Of a stretch of DNA of 64,000 nucleotides, positions 32,503-41,128 are shown in pieces. The DNA lies in assembly GCA_034670265.1 (NCBI GenBank), contig JAXMNU010000006.1, positions 62,001 through 126,000 of the forward strand. Reading direction: 5' to 3'. Under the pieces are notes generated by a model. The model had not been told where the DNA came from. It searched no databases and worked only from the letters and a program-made list of their open reading frames with translations. The position numbers and the translations under genes are program-made. The DNA is from Halomarinibacterium sp034670265 (lineage in GTDB: Bacteria; Bacteroidota; Bacteroidia; Flavobacteriales; Flavobacteriaceae). Numbering within the stretch: the first letter of the stretch is position 1; each line of letters starts with the position of its first letter.

Positions 32503-34098
32503 ATGGCAGAAGTAATTACCATGCCCCGTTTGAGTGATACCATGGAAGAAGGTACCGTGGCCAATTGGCTCAAAAAAGTGGGTGATAAGGTGAACGAAGG
32601 AGATATTTTAGCTGAAATTGAAACCGATAAAGCGACTATGGAATTCGAGTCCTTTTATGAAGGAACCCTGTTGCATATTGGAATAAATGAAGGTGAAACT
32701 GCCAAAGTAGATGCCCTTCTGGCTATTATAGGAAAAGAAGGCGAAGATATTTCAGATTTATTAAATGGAGAAAAGACAGAAACTTCAGATAAAAAAGAAG
32801 AAAAAGAAACTCCTAAAAGTGAAGATGTTTCTCAAGAGGAAGCAAGTTCAGAAATTCCTGATGGGGTTGAGATAATTACCATGCCTCGACTAAGTGATAC
32901 TATGGAAGAAGGTACTGTGGCAACTTGGTTAAAGAAAGAAGGTGATACAGTTGAAGAAGGCGATATTCTTGCCGAAATCGAAACCGATAAGGCTACCATG
33001 GAATTCGAATCTTTCTATAGTGGAACGCTACTTAAGATTGGAATAAAAGAAGGGGAATCTGCCAAGGTTGATGCGCTTTTGGCTATCATTGGACCAAAAG
33101 GTACCGATGTTTCAGGAATTTCCATTTCTGCTGCTCCTTCTGCCAAAAAAGAAGCAGTTTCAAAACCTGTTGAAGCTCAAAAGGAAACGAAAACAGAAAC
33201 AAAACCTGTTGCTGTTGAAAAGCCACAACCTACTTCGACCAATTCATCTGGAGGTAGAATATTCGTATCACCATTAGCGAAGAAATTAGCCGAAGAGAAA
33301 GGAATTCAACTTTCTCAAGTGCAAGGATCTGGTGAAAACGGAAGAATTGTAAAACGCGATATTGAAAATTATCAGCCCTCTTCTGGTGGTGCACAAGCGT
33401 ACATTCCTGTGGGAACTGAAAGTTTTGAGGAAGTTACCAATTCTCAAATGCGTAAAACCATTGCCAAACGTTTGGGCGAATCTAAATTTACGGCTCCACA
33501 TTATTACCTAACAGTAGAGCTGGATATGGATAATGCCATTGCATCAAGGACTGCTATTAATAGTGATCCAGATGTGAAAATATCGTTTAACGATATGATT
33601 GTGAAAGCGTGTGCCATGGCATTACGGAAACACCCAAGGGTGAATAGTCAATGGGCAGGAGATGTCACTAAAATTGCAAAACACATTCACGTAGGTGTTG
33701 CTGTAGCAGTGGATGAAGGATTGGTTGTGCCTGTGCTTAAATTTACAGACCAAATGACCTTTTCACAAATTGGTATTGCAGTAAAAGAATTAGCTGGAAA
33801 AGCTCGAAATAAAAAGCTCACCCCAGACGAAATGCAGGGTAGTACCTTTACGGTTTCCAACTTAGGGATGTTTGGTATTAAGGAATTTACTTCAATTATC
33901 AATCAGCCTAATTCTGCGATACTTTCTGTAGGTGCTATTGTTCAAAAACCTGTGGTTAAGAATGGAGCGATTGGTATAGGGAATACCATGACGGTTACCT
34001 TAGCTTGTGACCATAGAACGGTAGACGGTGCAACAGGAGCGCAATTCCTGCAAACCTTACGAAACTATATTGAGAATCCTGTTACCATGTTTGTATAA
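32503..34098 (+). CDS. pdhC: Pyruvate dehydrogenase E2, dihydrolipoyl acetyltransferase with two lipoyl domains
   Basis: This 531-residue PDH core protein has two N-terminal lipoyl domains, at about residues 1-75 and 125-200. They are near copies, each with EIETDKATMEFES carrying the lipoylated Lys. Acidic and Pro/Ala-rich linkers separate them. A peripheral-subunit-binding domain lies near 255-290 (SPLAKKLAEEKGI). The catalytic domain ends with CDHRTVDGATGAQFLQTL, which holds the active His and Asp. Two lipoyl domains are common in this lineage. It is translationally linked to pdhA and followed by a hairpin. Confidence 0.96.
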   Translation: MAEVITMPRLSDTMEEGTVANWLKKVGDKVNEGDILAEIETDKATMEFESFYEGTLLHIGINEGETAKVDALLAIIGKEGEDISDLLNGEKTETSDKKEEKETPKSEDVSQEEASSEIPDGVEIITMPRLSDTMEEGTVATWLKKEGDTVEEGDILAEIETDKATMEFESFYSGTLLKIGIKEGESAKVDALLAIIGPKGTDVSGISISAAPSAKKEAVSKPVEAQKETKTETKPVAVEKPQPTSTNSSGGRIFVSPLAKKLAEEKGIQLSQVQGSGENGRIVKRDIENYQPSSGGAQAYIPVGTESFEEVTNSQMRKTIAKRLGESKFTAPHYYLTVELDMDNAIASRTAINSDPDVKISFNDMIVKACAMALRKHPRVNSQWAGDVTKIAKHIHVGVAVAVDEGLVVPVLKFTDQMTFSQIGIAVKELAGKARNKKLTPDEMQGSTFTVSNLGMFGIKEFTSIINQPNSAILSVGAIVQKPVVKNGAIGIGNTMTVTLACDHRTVDGATGAQFLQTLRNYIENPVTMFV

Positions 34099-34101
34099 TA
34101 A

Positions 34102-34125
34102 ATTCCTGCGAAAGTAGGAATCTCA
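34102..34125. repeat. Dispersed palindrome after pdhC
   Basis: ATTCCT and AGGAAT flank an 8-base spacer and are followed by CTCAT. The layout is typical of flavobacterial intergenic repeats. It lies 4 bases past the pdhC stop. Confidence 0.5.
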
Positions 34126-34141
34126 TATGTAAAGTAATTAT

Positions 34142-34177
34142 AATCCCGTTATTCTCAAACCTGAAAATAACGGGATT
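34142..34177 (+). terminator. Hairpin after pdhC, probable terminator
   Basis: A perfect 12-bp stem (AATCCCGTTATT with AATAACGGGATT) has a 12-base loop. Only a short T-rich stretch follows, so strength is uncertain. Confidence 0.65.
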
Positions 34178-34193
34178 TGTGTATATTTAAGGT

Positions 34194-34877
34194 ATGAATA
34201 AGAATATTGTTATTACTGGAACAAGCCGTGGAATTGGATACGAATTAGTTGCACTTTTTACAAATGCAGGTCACAATGTGTTGGCACTTTCGAGAAACGA
34301 GGTACCTATATCTGGATTAAATATTTCCAATTGCCAATGTATGCCTTGCGATATAACTCATGATGCCGACTTGAAAAAAGTTTCAGATTTTCTGAAAAAC
34401 GATTGGAAGCGTGTGGATGTGCTTATTAACAACTCAGGTTATTTGGTCAATAAACCATTTGCAAAACTAAAGCGTGAAGATTTTCAAGAAGCATACGATG
34501 TCAATGTGTTTGGAGCAGCTGCGATGACGCAAACAATTCTTCCGTTTATGAAAAAGGATGGACACGTAGTAAATATTAGTAGTATGGGAGGTGTGCAAGG
34601 AAGCGCAAAATTTCCGGGATTGGCAGCGTATAGTAGTAGCAAAGGAGCGTTAATTACCTTAACCGAAGTACTCGCCGAAGAATACAAAGAAACAGGTCCT
34701 GCTTTTAACGCTTTAGCGTTAGGCGCAGTACAAACCGAAATGCTCGAAGAAGCTTTTCCGGGGTATAAAGCACCCTTGTCTGCAAAAGAGATGGGGAAAT
34801 ATATTATGGACTTTGCCCTAAAGGGGAATCAATTTTATAATGGAAAGGTATTACAAGTTTCCAATTCAACGCCATAA
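34194..34877 (+). CDS. Short-chain dehydrogenase/reductase
   Basis: This 227-residue Rossmann enzyme of the SDR family has the cofactor motif ITGTSRGIGYE near residue 6, the NNSGYL motif near 81, catalytic Ser in VVNISSMGG and the YSSSK catalytic pair near 145. The substrate is not predictable from the sequence. A -7-like TATATTTA at 34182-34189 lies only 4 bases before the ATG. It precedes the glyoxalase-like gene by 1 base and heads a tight row that continues to the DUF389 gene at 38405. Confidence 0.93.
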   Translation: MNKNIVITGTSRGIGYELVALFTNAGHNVLALSRNEVPISGLNISNCQCMPCDITHDADLKKVSDFLKNDWKRVDVLINNSGYLVNKPFAKLKREDFQEAYDVNVFGAAAMTQTILPFMKKDGHVVNISSMGGVQGSAKFPGLAAYSSSKGALITLTEVLAEEYKETGPAFNALALGAVQTEMLEEAFPGYKAPLSAKEMGKYIMDFALKGNQFYNGKVLQVSNSTP

Positions 34878-34878
34878 A

Positions 34879-35262
34879 ATGAATGAATCCATAAAAGATT
34901 TTTCTTTAAAGTCACTCCGCCCTTTTATTGGAGCAAAAGAGTATAAAGTATCTAAAGAATTCTATTCAGAATTGGGATTTGAAATCATTGAAATTGATTC
35001 TAAAATGTGTTTAGTAAAGGCAAACGATACACTATGCTTTTATCTTCAGGATTACTACCTAAAAGATTGGATAAATAATTCCATGTTGTTTTTAGAAGTG
35101 GAAGAATTAGACACTTTTTTTACTTGGGTGCAAAATAAAGACCTTTCCAAAAAATTTAAAAATGTCCGTTTCACAGAAATAAAAAATGAAAGCTGGGGTA
35201 GAGAGTTTTTTATGCACGATCCTTCGGGAGTTTTATGGCATTTTGGAAATTTCAATTCATAA
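34879..35262 (+). CDS. Glyoxalase/bleomycin-resistance-like protein
   Basis: This 127-residue VOC-fold protein has the expected elements SLRPFIGAKEYKVSKEFYSELGFE, MCLVKANDTLCFYLQDYY and the closing FFMHDPSGVLWHFGNF, which resembles the metal-binding end of the family. The frame is open to an earlier ATG at 34840, but that start would overlap the SDR by 38 bases. The ATG at 34879, one base after the SDR stop, gives a normal VOC length and is preferred. Catalytic or binding function is unknown. Confidence 0.85.
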   Translation: MNESIKDFSLKSLRPFIGAKEYKVSKEFYSELGFEIIEIDSKMCLVKANDTLCFYLQDYYLKDWINNSMLFLEVEELDTFFTWVQNKDLSKKFKNVRFTEIKNESWGREFFMHDPSGVLWHFGNFNS

Positions 35263-35275
35263 TAAACTGTAACTA

Positions 35276-35872
35276 GTGCAAGAGACACTTTCAAAATATC
35301 TTCCTGAAGCGGCAATCCCTTTTGTTTTTGAAATGATTAAAACACACGGGGTGCATTTAAAAATCGTGAATGAGCGAGTGACACGGCATGGGGATTATAG
35401 AAATATGCCAGATGGAACACATCAAATTACTGTAAATGCAAATCTTAATAAGTACAAATTTTTAATTACACTTGTTCACGAAATTGCACATTTAGCGGCT
35501 TTTACAAAATTTGGAAGATTTATAAAACCCCATGGAAAGGAATGGAAAAGTACCTTTCAGCAAATGATGCTTCCTTTTATTCGTCCTGAAATATTTCCCA
35601 GTAGTTTATTACCTTTAATTGCGCTTCATTTTAAAAATCCTAAAGCAAGTAGTGATACCGACGCAAAACTATCTCTTGCCTTGAAGCAATATGACCCTGC
35701 CAACGATAAAAACTATATATTTGAAATACCTCATGGAGGTACTTTTAGATTGTATAACGGAAAAATATTTAAACGCGGAAATAAAAGAGTGAAACGATAC
35801 GAATGTCTGGAAGTAGCAACTGGAAGATTGTATCTTTTTAATCCAAATGCCGAAGTAGAATACATAAAATAA
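35276..35872 (+). CDS. SprT-like zinc metallopeptidase-domain protein
   Basis: This 198-residue protein has the SprT zinc-binding motif HEIAH (in LVHEIAHLAAF) near residue 70 and a third ligand context, KPHGKEWK, about 20 residues later. The C-terminal part has FRLYNGKIFKRGNKRVKRYECL, where the family usually has a zinc-ribbon; only one Cys is visible, so the ribbon seems lost. The start is a GTG at 35276, 13 bases after the VOC gene. It is followed after 1 base by the guanylyltransferase gene. The eukaryotic relative Spartan degrades DNA-protein crosslinks, but the bacterial role is unclear. Confidence 0.88.
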   Translation: MQETLSKYLPEAAIPFVFEMIKTHGVHLKIVNERVTRHGDYRNMPDGTHQITVNANLNKYKFLITLVHEIAHLAAFTKFGRFIKPHGKEWKSTFQQMMLPFIRPEIFPSSLLPLIALHFKNPKASSDTDAKLSLALKQYDPANDKNYIFEIPHGGTFRLYNGKIFKRGNKRVKRYECLEVATGRLYLFNPNAEVEYIK

Positions 35873-35873
35873 T

Positions 35874-36953
35874 ATGAGCAGCAACTATTACGCAGTTATT
35901 ATGGCAGGGGGCATTGGCTCTCGGTTTTGGCCAGTAAGTACAACTGAGTTTCCTAAACAATTTCACGATTTGTTAGGGACCGGGCAAAGCTTGCTTCAAA
36001 AAACGTTTAATAGGTTACAAAAAATTGTGCCTTCAGAGAATATTCAGGTTTTAACAAATGAGCGTTATTTACAACTATGTTTGGAACAATTACCAGAAAT
36101 TAATGAAAAGCAAGTGGTTTTGGAACCCGCCATGCGAAACACGGCACCGTGTATTTTACTTTCAGCATTAAAAATCTATAAAAAAAATCCCGAAGCACTT
36201 ATGCTTGTGGCACCAAGCGATCACTGGATTGAAGATGAAACGGCTTTTAAAGAGGATGTAGAAATGTGTTTTAAGGTGTGTGCGGAAAAAGACATCTTAA
36301 TGACTTTGGGAATTAAGCCTACATTTCCTAATACAGGATATGGTTATATTGAAAGTGATAAAGCAAGTGCCGAATCCATAAAATCAGTAAAGCAATTCCG
36401 TGAAAAGCCTGATTATGAAACAGCTAAGCAATTTATTACTGAAGGAAATTTTTTATGGAATGCAGGCATTTTCTTATGGAGTGTAAAGAGTATATTAAAG
36501 GCATTTCAGGAGTATATGCCCTCAATGTATGCACTTTTTTCTGAAGGGATGGACGTATTGAATACTTCGGCAGAAAATGGATTTGTAAATGTAAATTATG
36601 CCAATGCCGAAAATATTTCGATTGATTATGGCATTATGGAAAAAGCAGATAACGTATTTGTAAAAAAAGCAAGTTTTGATTGGAATGATTTAGGTACTTG
36701 GGGTGCCTTGCATGATAAATTGGATAAAGATTCTAACAATAATGCAACTGTAAGAGCCACAATGCATCTTAATAATGCAGGAGATAATATGATATTTACT
36801 ACTTCAGAAAAGCTAGTGGTGGTTGATGGATTATCAGATTTTATAATAGTTGACAAAGAAAACGTACTCTTAATTTATCCTAAAGAAAAGGAGCAAAATA
36901 TTAAGAGTTTATTAATGGAAATATCGCATACATTTGGCAAAAAATTTACCTAG
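35874..36953 (+). CDS. manC: Mannose-1-phosphate guanylyltransferase
   Basis: This 359-residue nucleotidyltransferase makes GDP-mannose from GTP and mannose-1-phosphate for surface glycans. The signature MAGGIGSRFWPVSTTEFPKQF is at the N-terminus, followed by VLEPAMRNTAPCILL, LVAPSDHWI, FREKPDY and GNFLWNAGIFLW. The length is that of the short form, without the C-terminal phosphomannose isomerase domain. It lies 1 base after the SprT-like gene and is immediately followed by the DUF389 gene, so all are on one transcript. Confidence 0.94.
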   Translation: MSSNYYAVIMAGGIGSRFWPVSTTEFPKQFHDLLGTGQSLLQKTFNRLQKIVPSENIQVLTNERYLQLCLEQLPEINEKQVVLEPAMRNTAPCILLSALKIYKKNPEALMLVAPSDHWIEDETAFKEDVEMCFKVCAEKDILMTLGIKPTFPNTGYGYIESDKASAESIKSVKQFREKPDYETAKQFITEGNFLWNAGIFLWSVKSILKAFQEYMPSMYALFSEGMDVLNTSAENGFVNVNYANAENISIDYGIMEKADNVFVKKASFDWNDLGTWGALHDKLDKDSNNNATVRATMHLNNAGDNMIFTTSEKLVVVDGLSDFIIVDKENVLLIYPKEKEQNIKSLLMEISHTFGKKFT

Positions 36954-38405
36954 ATGGAAAATACACAGAACAGCGAGCAAGAGATAGAAAATAGTGAAAA
37001 AACCATTCAGCAAGATGCTAAAGGTTTATTGAGTCGGTTAAAAAAGTTTTTACTTGACCTACTTGATTTTCGTGGTGATACAGATAGGGAAAACACTATT
37101 GACGCTATTATTAAAGATATTCCTTTTAAAGGGGCAACGGCATGGATTCTTATCTGTTCTATTTTTGTGGCTTCAGTTGGATTAAATGCAAATTCTACGG
37201 CGGTTGTTATTGGAGCGATGCTTATTTCTCCTTTAATGGGGCCTATTTTAGGTATTGGGCTTTCCATTGCAATTAACGATATCGATACGCTTAAAAAATC
37301 CCTTATCAACTTTGGGGTGATGATTGTTTTGAGTGTTTTTACGGCATTTTTGTTTTTTTGGATGTTTCCACTTCGTGAAGAGTCTTCAGAATTATTAGCA
37401 CGTACACAGCCCGATATTCGCGATGTTCTTATAGCCTTTTTTGGCGGTTTGGCACTTATTATTGCTAGAACAAAAAAGGGAACCATTGCGAGTGTAATTT
37501 TTGGTGTTGCTATTGCAACGGCACTTATGCCACCTTTATGTACGGTAGGGTATGGTTTAGCTGAAGCGGCTATAGGTAATTCCAAAGGGTTAGGATTTGC
37601 AGGAGGTGCGTTTTACTTGTTTATTATCAATACTATTTTTATTGCATTAGCAACATTCATTACCTTGAAAGTGTTGAGGTTTCCAATGTTGAAATATGCT
37701 AACTCCATGAGAAGAAAGCGCATTGCACGGTTTGCTTCGATTGTTGCATTAATTGTAATGATTTTCCCAGCTTGGACGTTTTACCAAGTTTTAAAAGAAA
37801 CTAGTTTCAGAAATGATGCAAGCAAATTTATCGAAAATGAATTGAGTGCATTACCAAATGCCTCGTACATAAAAAAGTATGCAACCTATAATTATAATCC
37901 AGAAGATAAATCTACTATAGAAATTACTTCATTTGGAAATCAACAAATAGAGGAAACTACTATGGACGTTTTAAGAAGTAGATTGAAAGATTATTCTGCC
38001 TTAAATAATACAGATTTGCTTCTTAATCAGGATGCTGGTGAAAATGATCTTGAAAATGAAATGCGTTATTTGGCCGAACTTCGCTCCAGAGACTCTATTG
38101 ATATTACTTCGAAAGCGCAAAAAATTGAATTTTTAGAAAAAGAAGTAGCAAAATTGAGCAAGCTTGAAAAAGAGCAGATTCCGTTTCAAAATATTTGTGA
38201 CGAGGCTAAAATTAATTATGATAATTTGAAAAGTTTGAGCTATTCCTCAACCTTATTTTCAAATTTTGAAAAGATAGATACCCTAAGAACTTTTCAAGCA
38301 GAATGGAAAGAATCTGCCAATAAAGCAACTATTGAAAGTGAGAAAAAGAAACTTTATAATTGGTTAAAATACAAGCTAAGTTTAGATACTTTGGTGGTAA
38401 AGTAG
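36954..38405 (+). CDS. DUF389-family membrane protein with C-terminal helical domain
   Basis: This 483-residue protein has an N-terminal soluble stretch, then about five or six helices in the DUF389 core (residues 60-270). The core includes VVIGAMLISPLMGPILGIGL and GVAIATALMPPLCTVGYGLA. A roughly 200-residue soluble, coiled-coil-like C-terminal domain follows. Function is unknown, and some relatives are annotated as hydrophobic-domain proteins. The start directly abuts the manC stop (TAG then ATG). The stop is one base from the convergent stop of the MlaF gene. Confidence 0.88.
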   Translation: MENTQNSEQEIENSEKTIQQDAKGLLSRLKKFLLDLLDFRGDTDRENTIDAIIKDIPFKGATAWILICSIFVASVGLNANSTAVVIGAMLISPLMGPILGIGLSIAINDIDTLKKSLINFGVMIVLSVFTAFLFFWMFPLREESSELLARTQPDIRDVLIAFFGGLALIIARTKKGTIASVIFGVAIATALMPPLCTVGYGLAEAAIGNSKGLGFAGGAFYLFIINTIFIALATFITLKVLRFPMLKYANSMRRKRIARFASIVALIVMIFPAWTFYQVLKETSFRNDASKFIENELSALPNASYIKKYATYNYNPEDKSTIEITSFGNQQIEETTMDVLRSRLKDYSALNNTDLLLNQDAGENDLENEMRYLAELRSRDSIDITSKAQKIEFLEKEVAKLSKLEKEQIPFQNICDEAKINYDNLKSLSYSSTLFSNFEKIDTLRTFQAEWKESANKATIESEKKKLYNWLKYKLSLDTLVVK

Positions 38406-38406
38406 G

Positions 38407-39171
38407 CTAGTTTTCTAAATTCTGAATATCCCTTATTTTTTTGAATAAGTCTGAGGAGTACACAAAATCGGTAACATCTTTGTTATCGGTTTTAAATATT
38501 TGTGTGTTATCACCTTGCCAAGCTAGGGTGCCTTTTTGAAGGAAAATAATTTTTTCTCCAATTTCCATCACACTATTCATATCGTGCGTATTGACTACTG
38601 TTGTTATGTCATATTCTCTTGTAATTTCCTGAATTAAATTATCAATTAGGATAGCAGTTTTTGGGTCTAATCCAGAGTTGGGTTCATCGCAAAATAAAAA
38701 CCTAGGATAGTTAACTATAGCACGTGCTATGGCAACCCTTTTTTGCATTCCACCAGAAATCTCTGAAGGATATTTTTTATTTGCATTTACTAAATTTACT
38801 CTATCTAACACTTCGTTAACGCGATGAAGCATTTCTTCTTTTTTCTTTTTAGTAAACATGCGTAAAGGGAACATAACGTTTTCTTCTACCGTCATAGAAT
38901 CGAAAAGTGCTCCTCCCTGAAAAACCATTCCCATATGTTCTCGTAATTCTTTTTTTTCATCATCATCCATATTATGGATAGCTTTGTCACCATAATATAT
39001 TTCTCCTTCTTCGGCTTCAAAAAGGCCTAAAAGACATTTTAGAAAGACCGTTTTTCCACTACCACTCTGACCAATAATAAGGTTTGTTTTACCTTTTTCG
39101 AAAGAGGTGCTAATACCCTTTAAAATATGCTCTTCACCAAAACTTTTATGTAAATTTTCTACTCGAATCAT
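38407..39171 (-). CDS. MlaF-type phospholipid ABC transporter ATPase
   Basis: This 254-residue ABC ATPase has Walker A IGQSGSGKTVFLK, a Q-loop, the signature SGGMQKRVAIARA and Walker B FLFCDEPNSGLDP with a downstream switch His in VNTHDM. Sequence context puts it in the MlaF/Ttg2A group that, with MlaE and an MCE-domain partner, moves phospholipids between outer and inner membrane. It overlaps the permease gene by one base. No MlaD (MCE) gene lies beside them, so that subunit must be elsewhere. Confidence 0.93.
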   Translation of the reverse strand: MIRVENLHKSFGEEHILKGISTSFEKGKTNLIIGQSGSGKTVFLKCLLGLFEAEEGEIYYGDKAIHNMDDDEKKELREHMGMVFQGGALFDSMTVEENVMFPLRMFTKKKKEEMLHRVNEVLDRVNLVNANKKYPSEISGGMQKRVAIARAIVNYPRFLFCDEPNSGLDPKTAILIDNLIQEITREYDITTVVNTHDMNSVMEIGEKIIFLQKGTLAWQGDNTQIFKTDNKDVTDFVYSSDLFKKIRDIQNLEN

Positions 39172-39908
39172 TAGCTAAGAAGTAAAGAAGTGATTATATA
39201 ATTGGTTAAAATAATAAGCACACTCGTCCAAACAAACGAATTGGTACTTGCCTTCCCAACTTCCAGAGCGCCACCTTTCATAAAAAATCCTTGCCAGGAA
39301 GGTATGGTTGCTAATATAAATGCAAAGGCAAATGTTTTTATAAATGCATAGACAATGTGGAAAGAAATAAAATCTTCTTGCAACCCTCTTATAAAGGCAT
39401 CAGAAGTACTAAATCCACCATACACACCTGCTACCCAACCACCTAGTATTCCTAAAAACATAGAAATGGCAATAACAAAAGGATATAATAAGAGGGCAAT
39501 AATTTTAGGAAATACTAAATAGTTTAATGGATTAATTCCCATAACTTCAAGTGCGTCAATTTGTTCCGTCACTCGCATAGAGCCAATACTGGAAGTAATA
39601 AAAGATCCCATTTTACCAGCCATAATGATGGACATAAAAGTAGGGGCAAACTCTAAGATAATGGATTGTCTTGTGGCAAAACCTACCAAATAATCTGGAA
39701 TAAGGGGATTGCTAATATTTAATGCTGTTTGTATGGCAACAACACCACCTACAAAGAAAGAGATGAAAATTACAATACCTAAAGAATCAATAACTAGTTC
39801 ATCAATCTCTTTTAAAATAAGCTCTCTAAGTACAGATCCCTTTGTAGGACGACTAAATACCTGCTTTAGCATGATAAAATAAGAACCAATATCGGCAAGG
39901 TATTTCAT
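39171..39908 (-). CDS. MlaE-type phospholipid ABC transporter permease
   Basis: This 245-residue inner-membrane protein has five or six helices and the MlaE-family motifs PTFMSIIMAGKMGSFITSS and VTEQIDALEVMGINPLNYLV. It pairs with the ATPase that overlaps it by one base. The permease comes first and the ATPase second on the minus strand. An MlaD-like subunit is missing from the neighbourhood. Confidence 0.93.
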   Translation of the reverse strand: MKYLADIGSYFIMLKQVFSRPTKGSVLRELILKEIDELVIDSLGIVIFISFFVGGVVAIQTALNISNPLIPDYLVGFATRQSIILEFAPTFMSIIMAGKMGSFITSSIGSMRVTEQIDALEVMGINPLNYLVFPKIIALLLYPFVIAISMFLGILGGWVAGVYGGFSTSDAFIRGLQEDFISFHIVYAFIKTFAFAFILATIPSWQGFFMKGGALEVGKASTNSFVWTSVLIILTNYIITSLLLS

Positions 39909-39992
39909 GTAATTTGCTTAGTTAATTTTTCCTACGGAACAATGAATAGCTAAAGTAAAAAATTTAGTGGAGTGTTTTGAAAGAACGAAGCG

Positions 39993-41072
39993 TTATTCTG
40001 AAAGTAACGCCATTATTTTGTGAAATATCTCGGTATTTTCATAAATACCTCCAAAATTTTCGGCACCGGGACCAAAAGCAAAAACAGGCACCATGGTGGC
40101 GGAATGATTTTTAGTAGAAAAAGTAGGTACAATAGTATTGTAGTCACCATCCTTGGCAGCAAGAGTAAAACCTCCTGTTTCATGATCTGCAGTGACAATG
40201 ACTAAGGTTTCTCCATCTTTTTCAGCAAAATCCAGAATGGCTCCAATGGTATTGTCTAAGTCAATTAATTCGGTAATTAAATAGTCTGCATCGTTGTCAT
40301 GACCTCCCCAATCTACTTGAGAGCCTTCCACCATGAGTAAAAATCCGTTATCATTAGACAATCTTTTTAGTGCTAATTCAGACGCTTCTTGAAGAAAATT
40401 ACCGCGCCCTTCCAACATGGTTGGCATACTTTCTGGGGCAAGTAAAAACCCTAGCTTTTCTGCATTTTCAAAATCCCTTAAAGTTTCTGTTTCAATAGTA
40501 AACCCCTGCTCTTCAAAAGTTTTAAGAAGGTTAAGCCCATCATTTCTACCATTAAAATATTTGAGACCAGCACCTGCAAAAAAATCGACATCAGATGTAG
40601 GTAAAAAGCTTGCAATTTCTTCGTGATTATTTCTATTATCTACGTGGGCATAAAAGCAAGCTGGTGTCGCATGTGTTATGGTTGAGGTCACCACAATGCC
40701 TGTTTTCCATCCTTTTTCTGAAACAATTTCTATAAGTGTTGGGACAGGAATTGAGTCTGGCGTAACCCCAATGGCTCCGTTATATGTCTTTTTTCCAGTC
40801 GCAAAAGCGGTTGCTGCCGCTGCAGAATCGGTGACTAAATCGCTAGAGGCTGATGTTTTAATAAGTCCGACTACTGGAAATCTATCGTAATTTGAAGGAC
40901 CCTCTTTAAAGAATTGCGCAGCCGATACCTGACTTAATCCTGTGCCATCACCTTCAATTAGAATGATATTTTTTAGCTTTTTAGATTGATTGGGTGTTTG
41001 AGAATTTCCCTTAATAGGTACTAAAGAAAATAGTAAAGAGAGTATGAGAAAATAAAGGGCTGTAGTTTTCAT
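39993..41072 (-). CDS. Alkaline phosphatase
   Basis: This 359-residue secreted metalloenzyme releases phosphate from monoesters. A signal peptide of about 24 residues (MKTTALYFLILSLLFSLVP) is followed by the metal-binding IILIEGDGTGLSQ. The catalytic Ser is in LVTDSAAAATAFATGKKTYNG and the later metal site in VTADHETGGF. An earlier ATG at 41114 adds 14 residues before the signal, so 41072 is chosen. It is shorter than E. coli PhoA (about 450 residues) and fits the compact Bacteroidota form. It has 84 bases to the MlaE gene downstream and 56 bases from the glycosyltransferase upstream, and may be transcribed alone. Confidence 0.94.
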   Translation of the reverse strand: MKTTALYFLILSLLFSLVPIKGNSQTPNQSKKLKNIILIEGDGTGLSQVSAAQFFKEGPSNYDRFPVVGLIKTSASSDLVTDSAAAATAFATGKKTYNGAIGVTPDSIPVPTLIEIVSEKGWKTGIVVTSTITHATPACFYAHVDNRNNHEEIASFLPTSDVDFFAGAGLKYFNGRNDGLNLLKTFEEQGFTIETETLRDFENAEKLGFLLAPESMPTMLEGRGNFLQEASELALKRLSNDNGFLLMVEGSQVDWGGHDNDADYLITELIDLDNTIGAILDFAEKDGETLVIVTADHETGGFTLAAKDGDYNTIVPTFSTKNHSATMVPVFAFGPGAENFGGIYENTEIFHKIMALLSE

Positions 41073-41128
41073 AAATAGGTTTAAAATGCGAAAATAAACA
41101 TTATCAATTTTCAAACCGAAGGAAGTTT

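Noticed and set aside
37007..37585. 192-residue minus-strand frame inside the DUF389 gene
   Set aside because: It is a long antisense shadow of the hydrophobic region. The plus-strand frame is complete with family motifs.
41073..41114. Earlier start of alkaline phosphatase
   Set aside because: It puts 14 polar residues before the signal peptide. The ATG at 41072 begins a clean signal.
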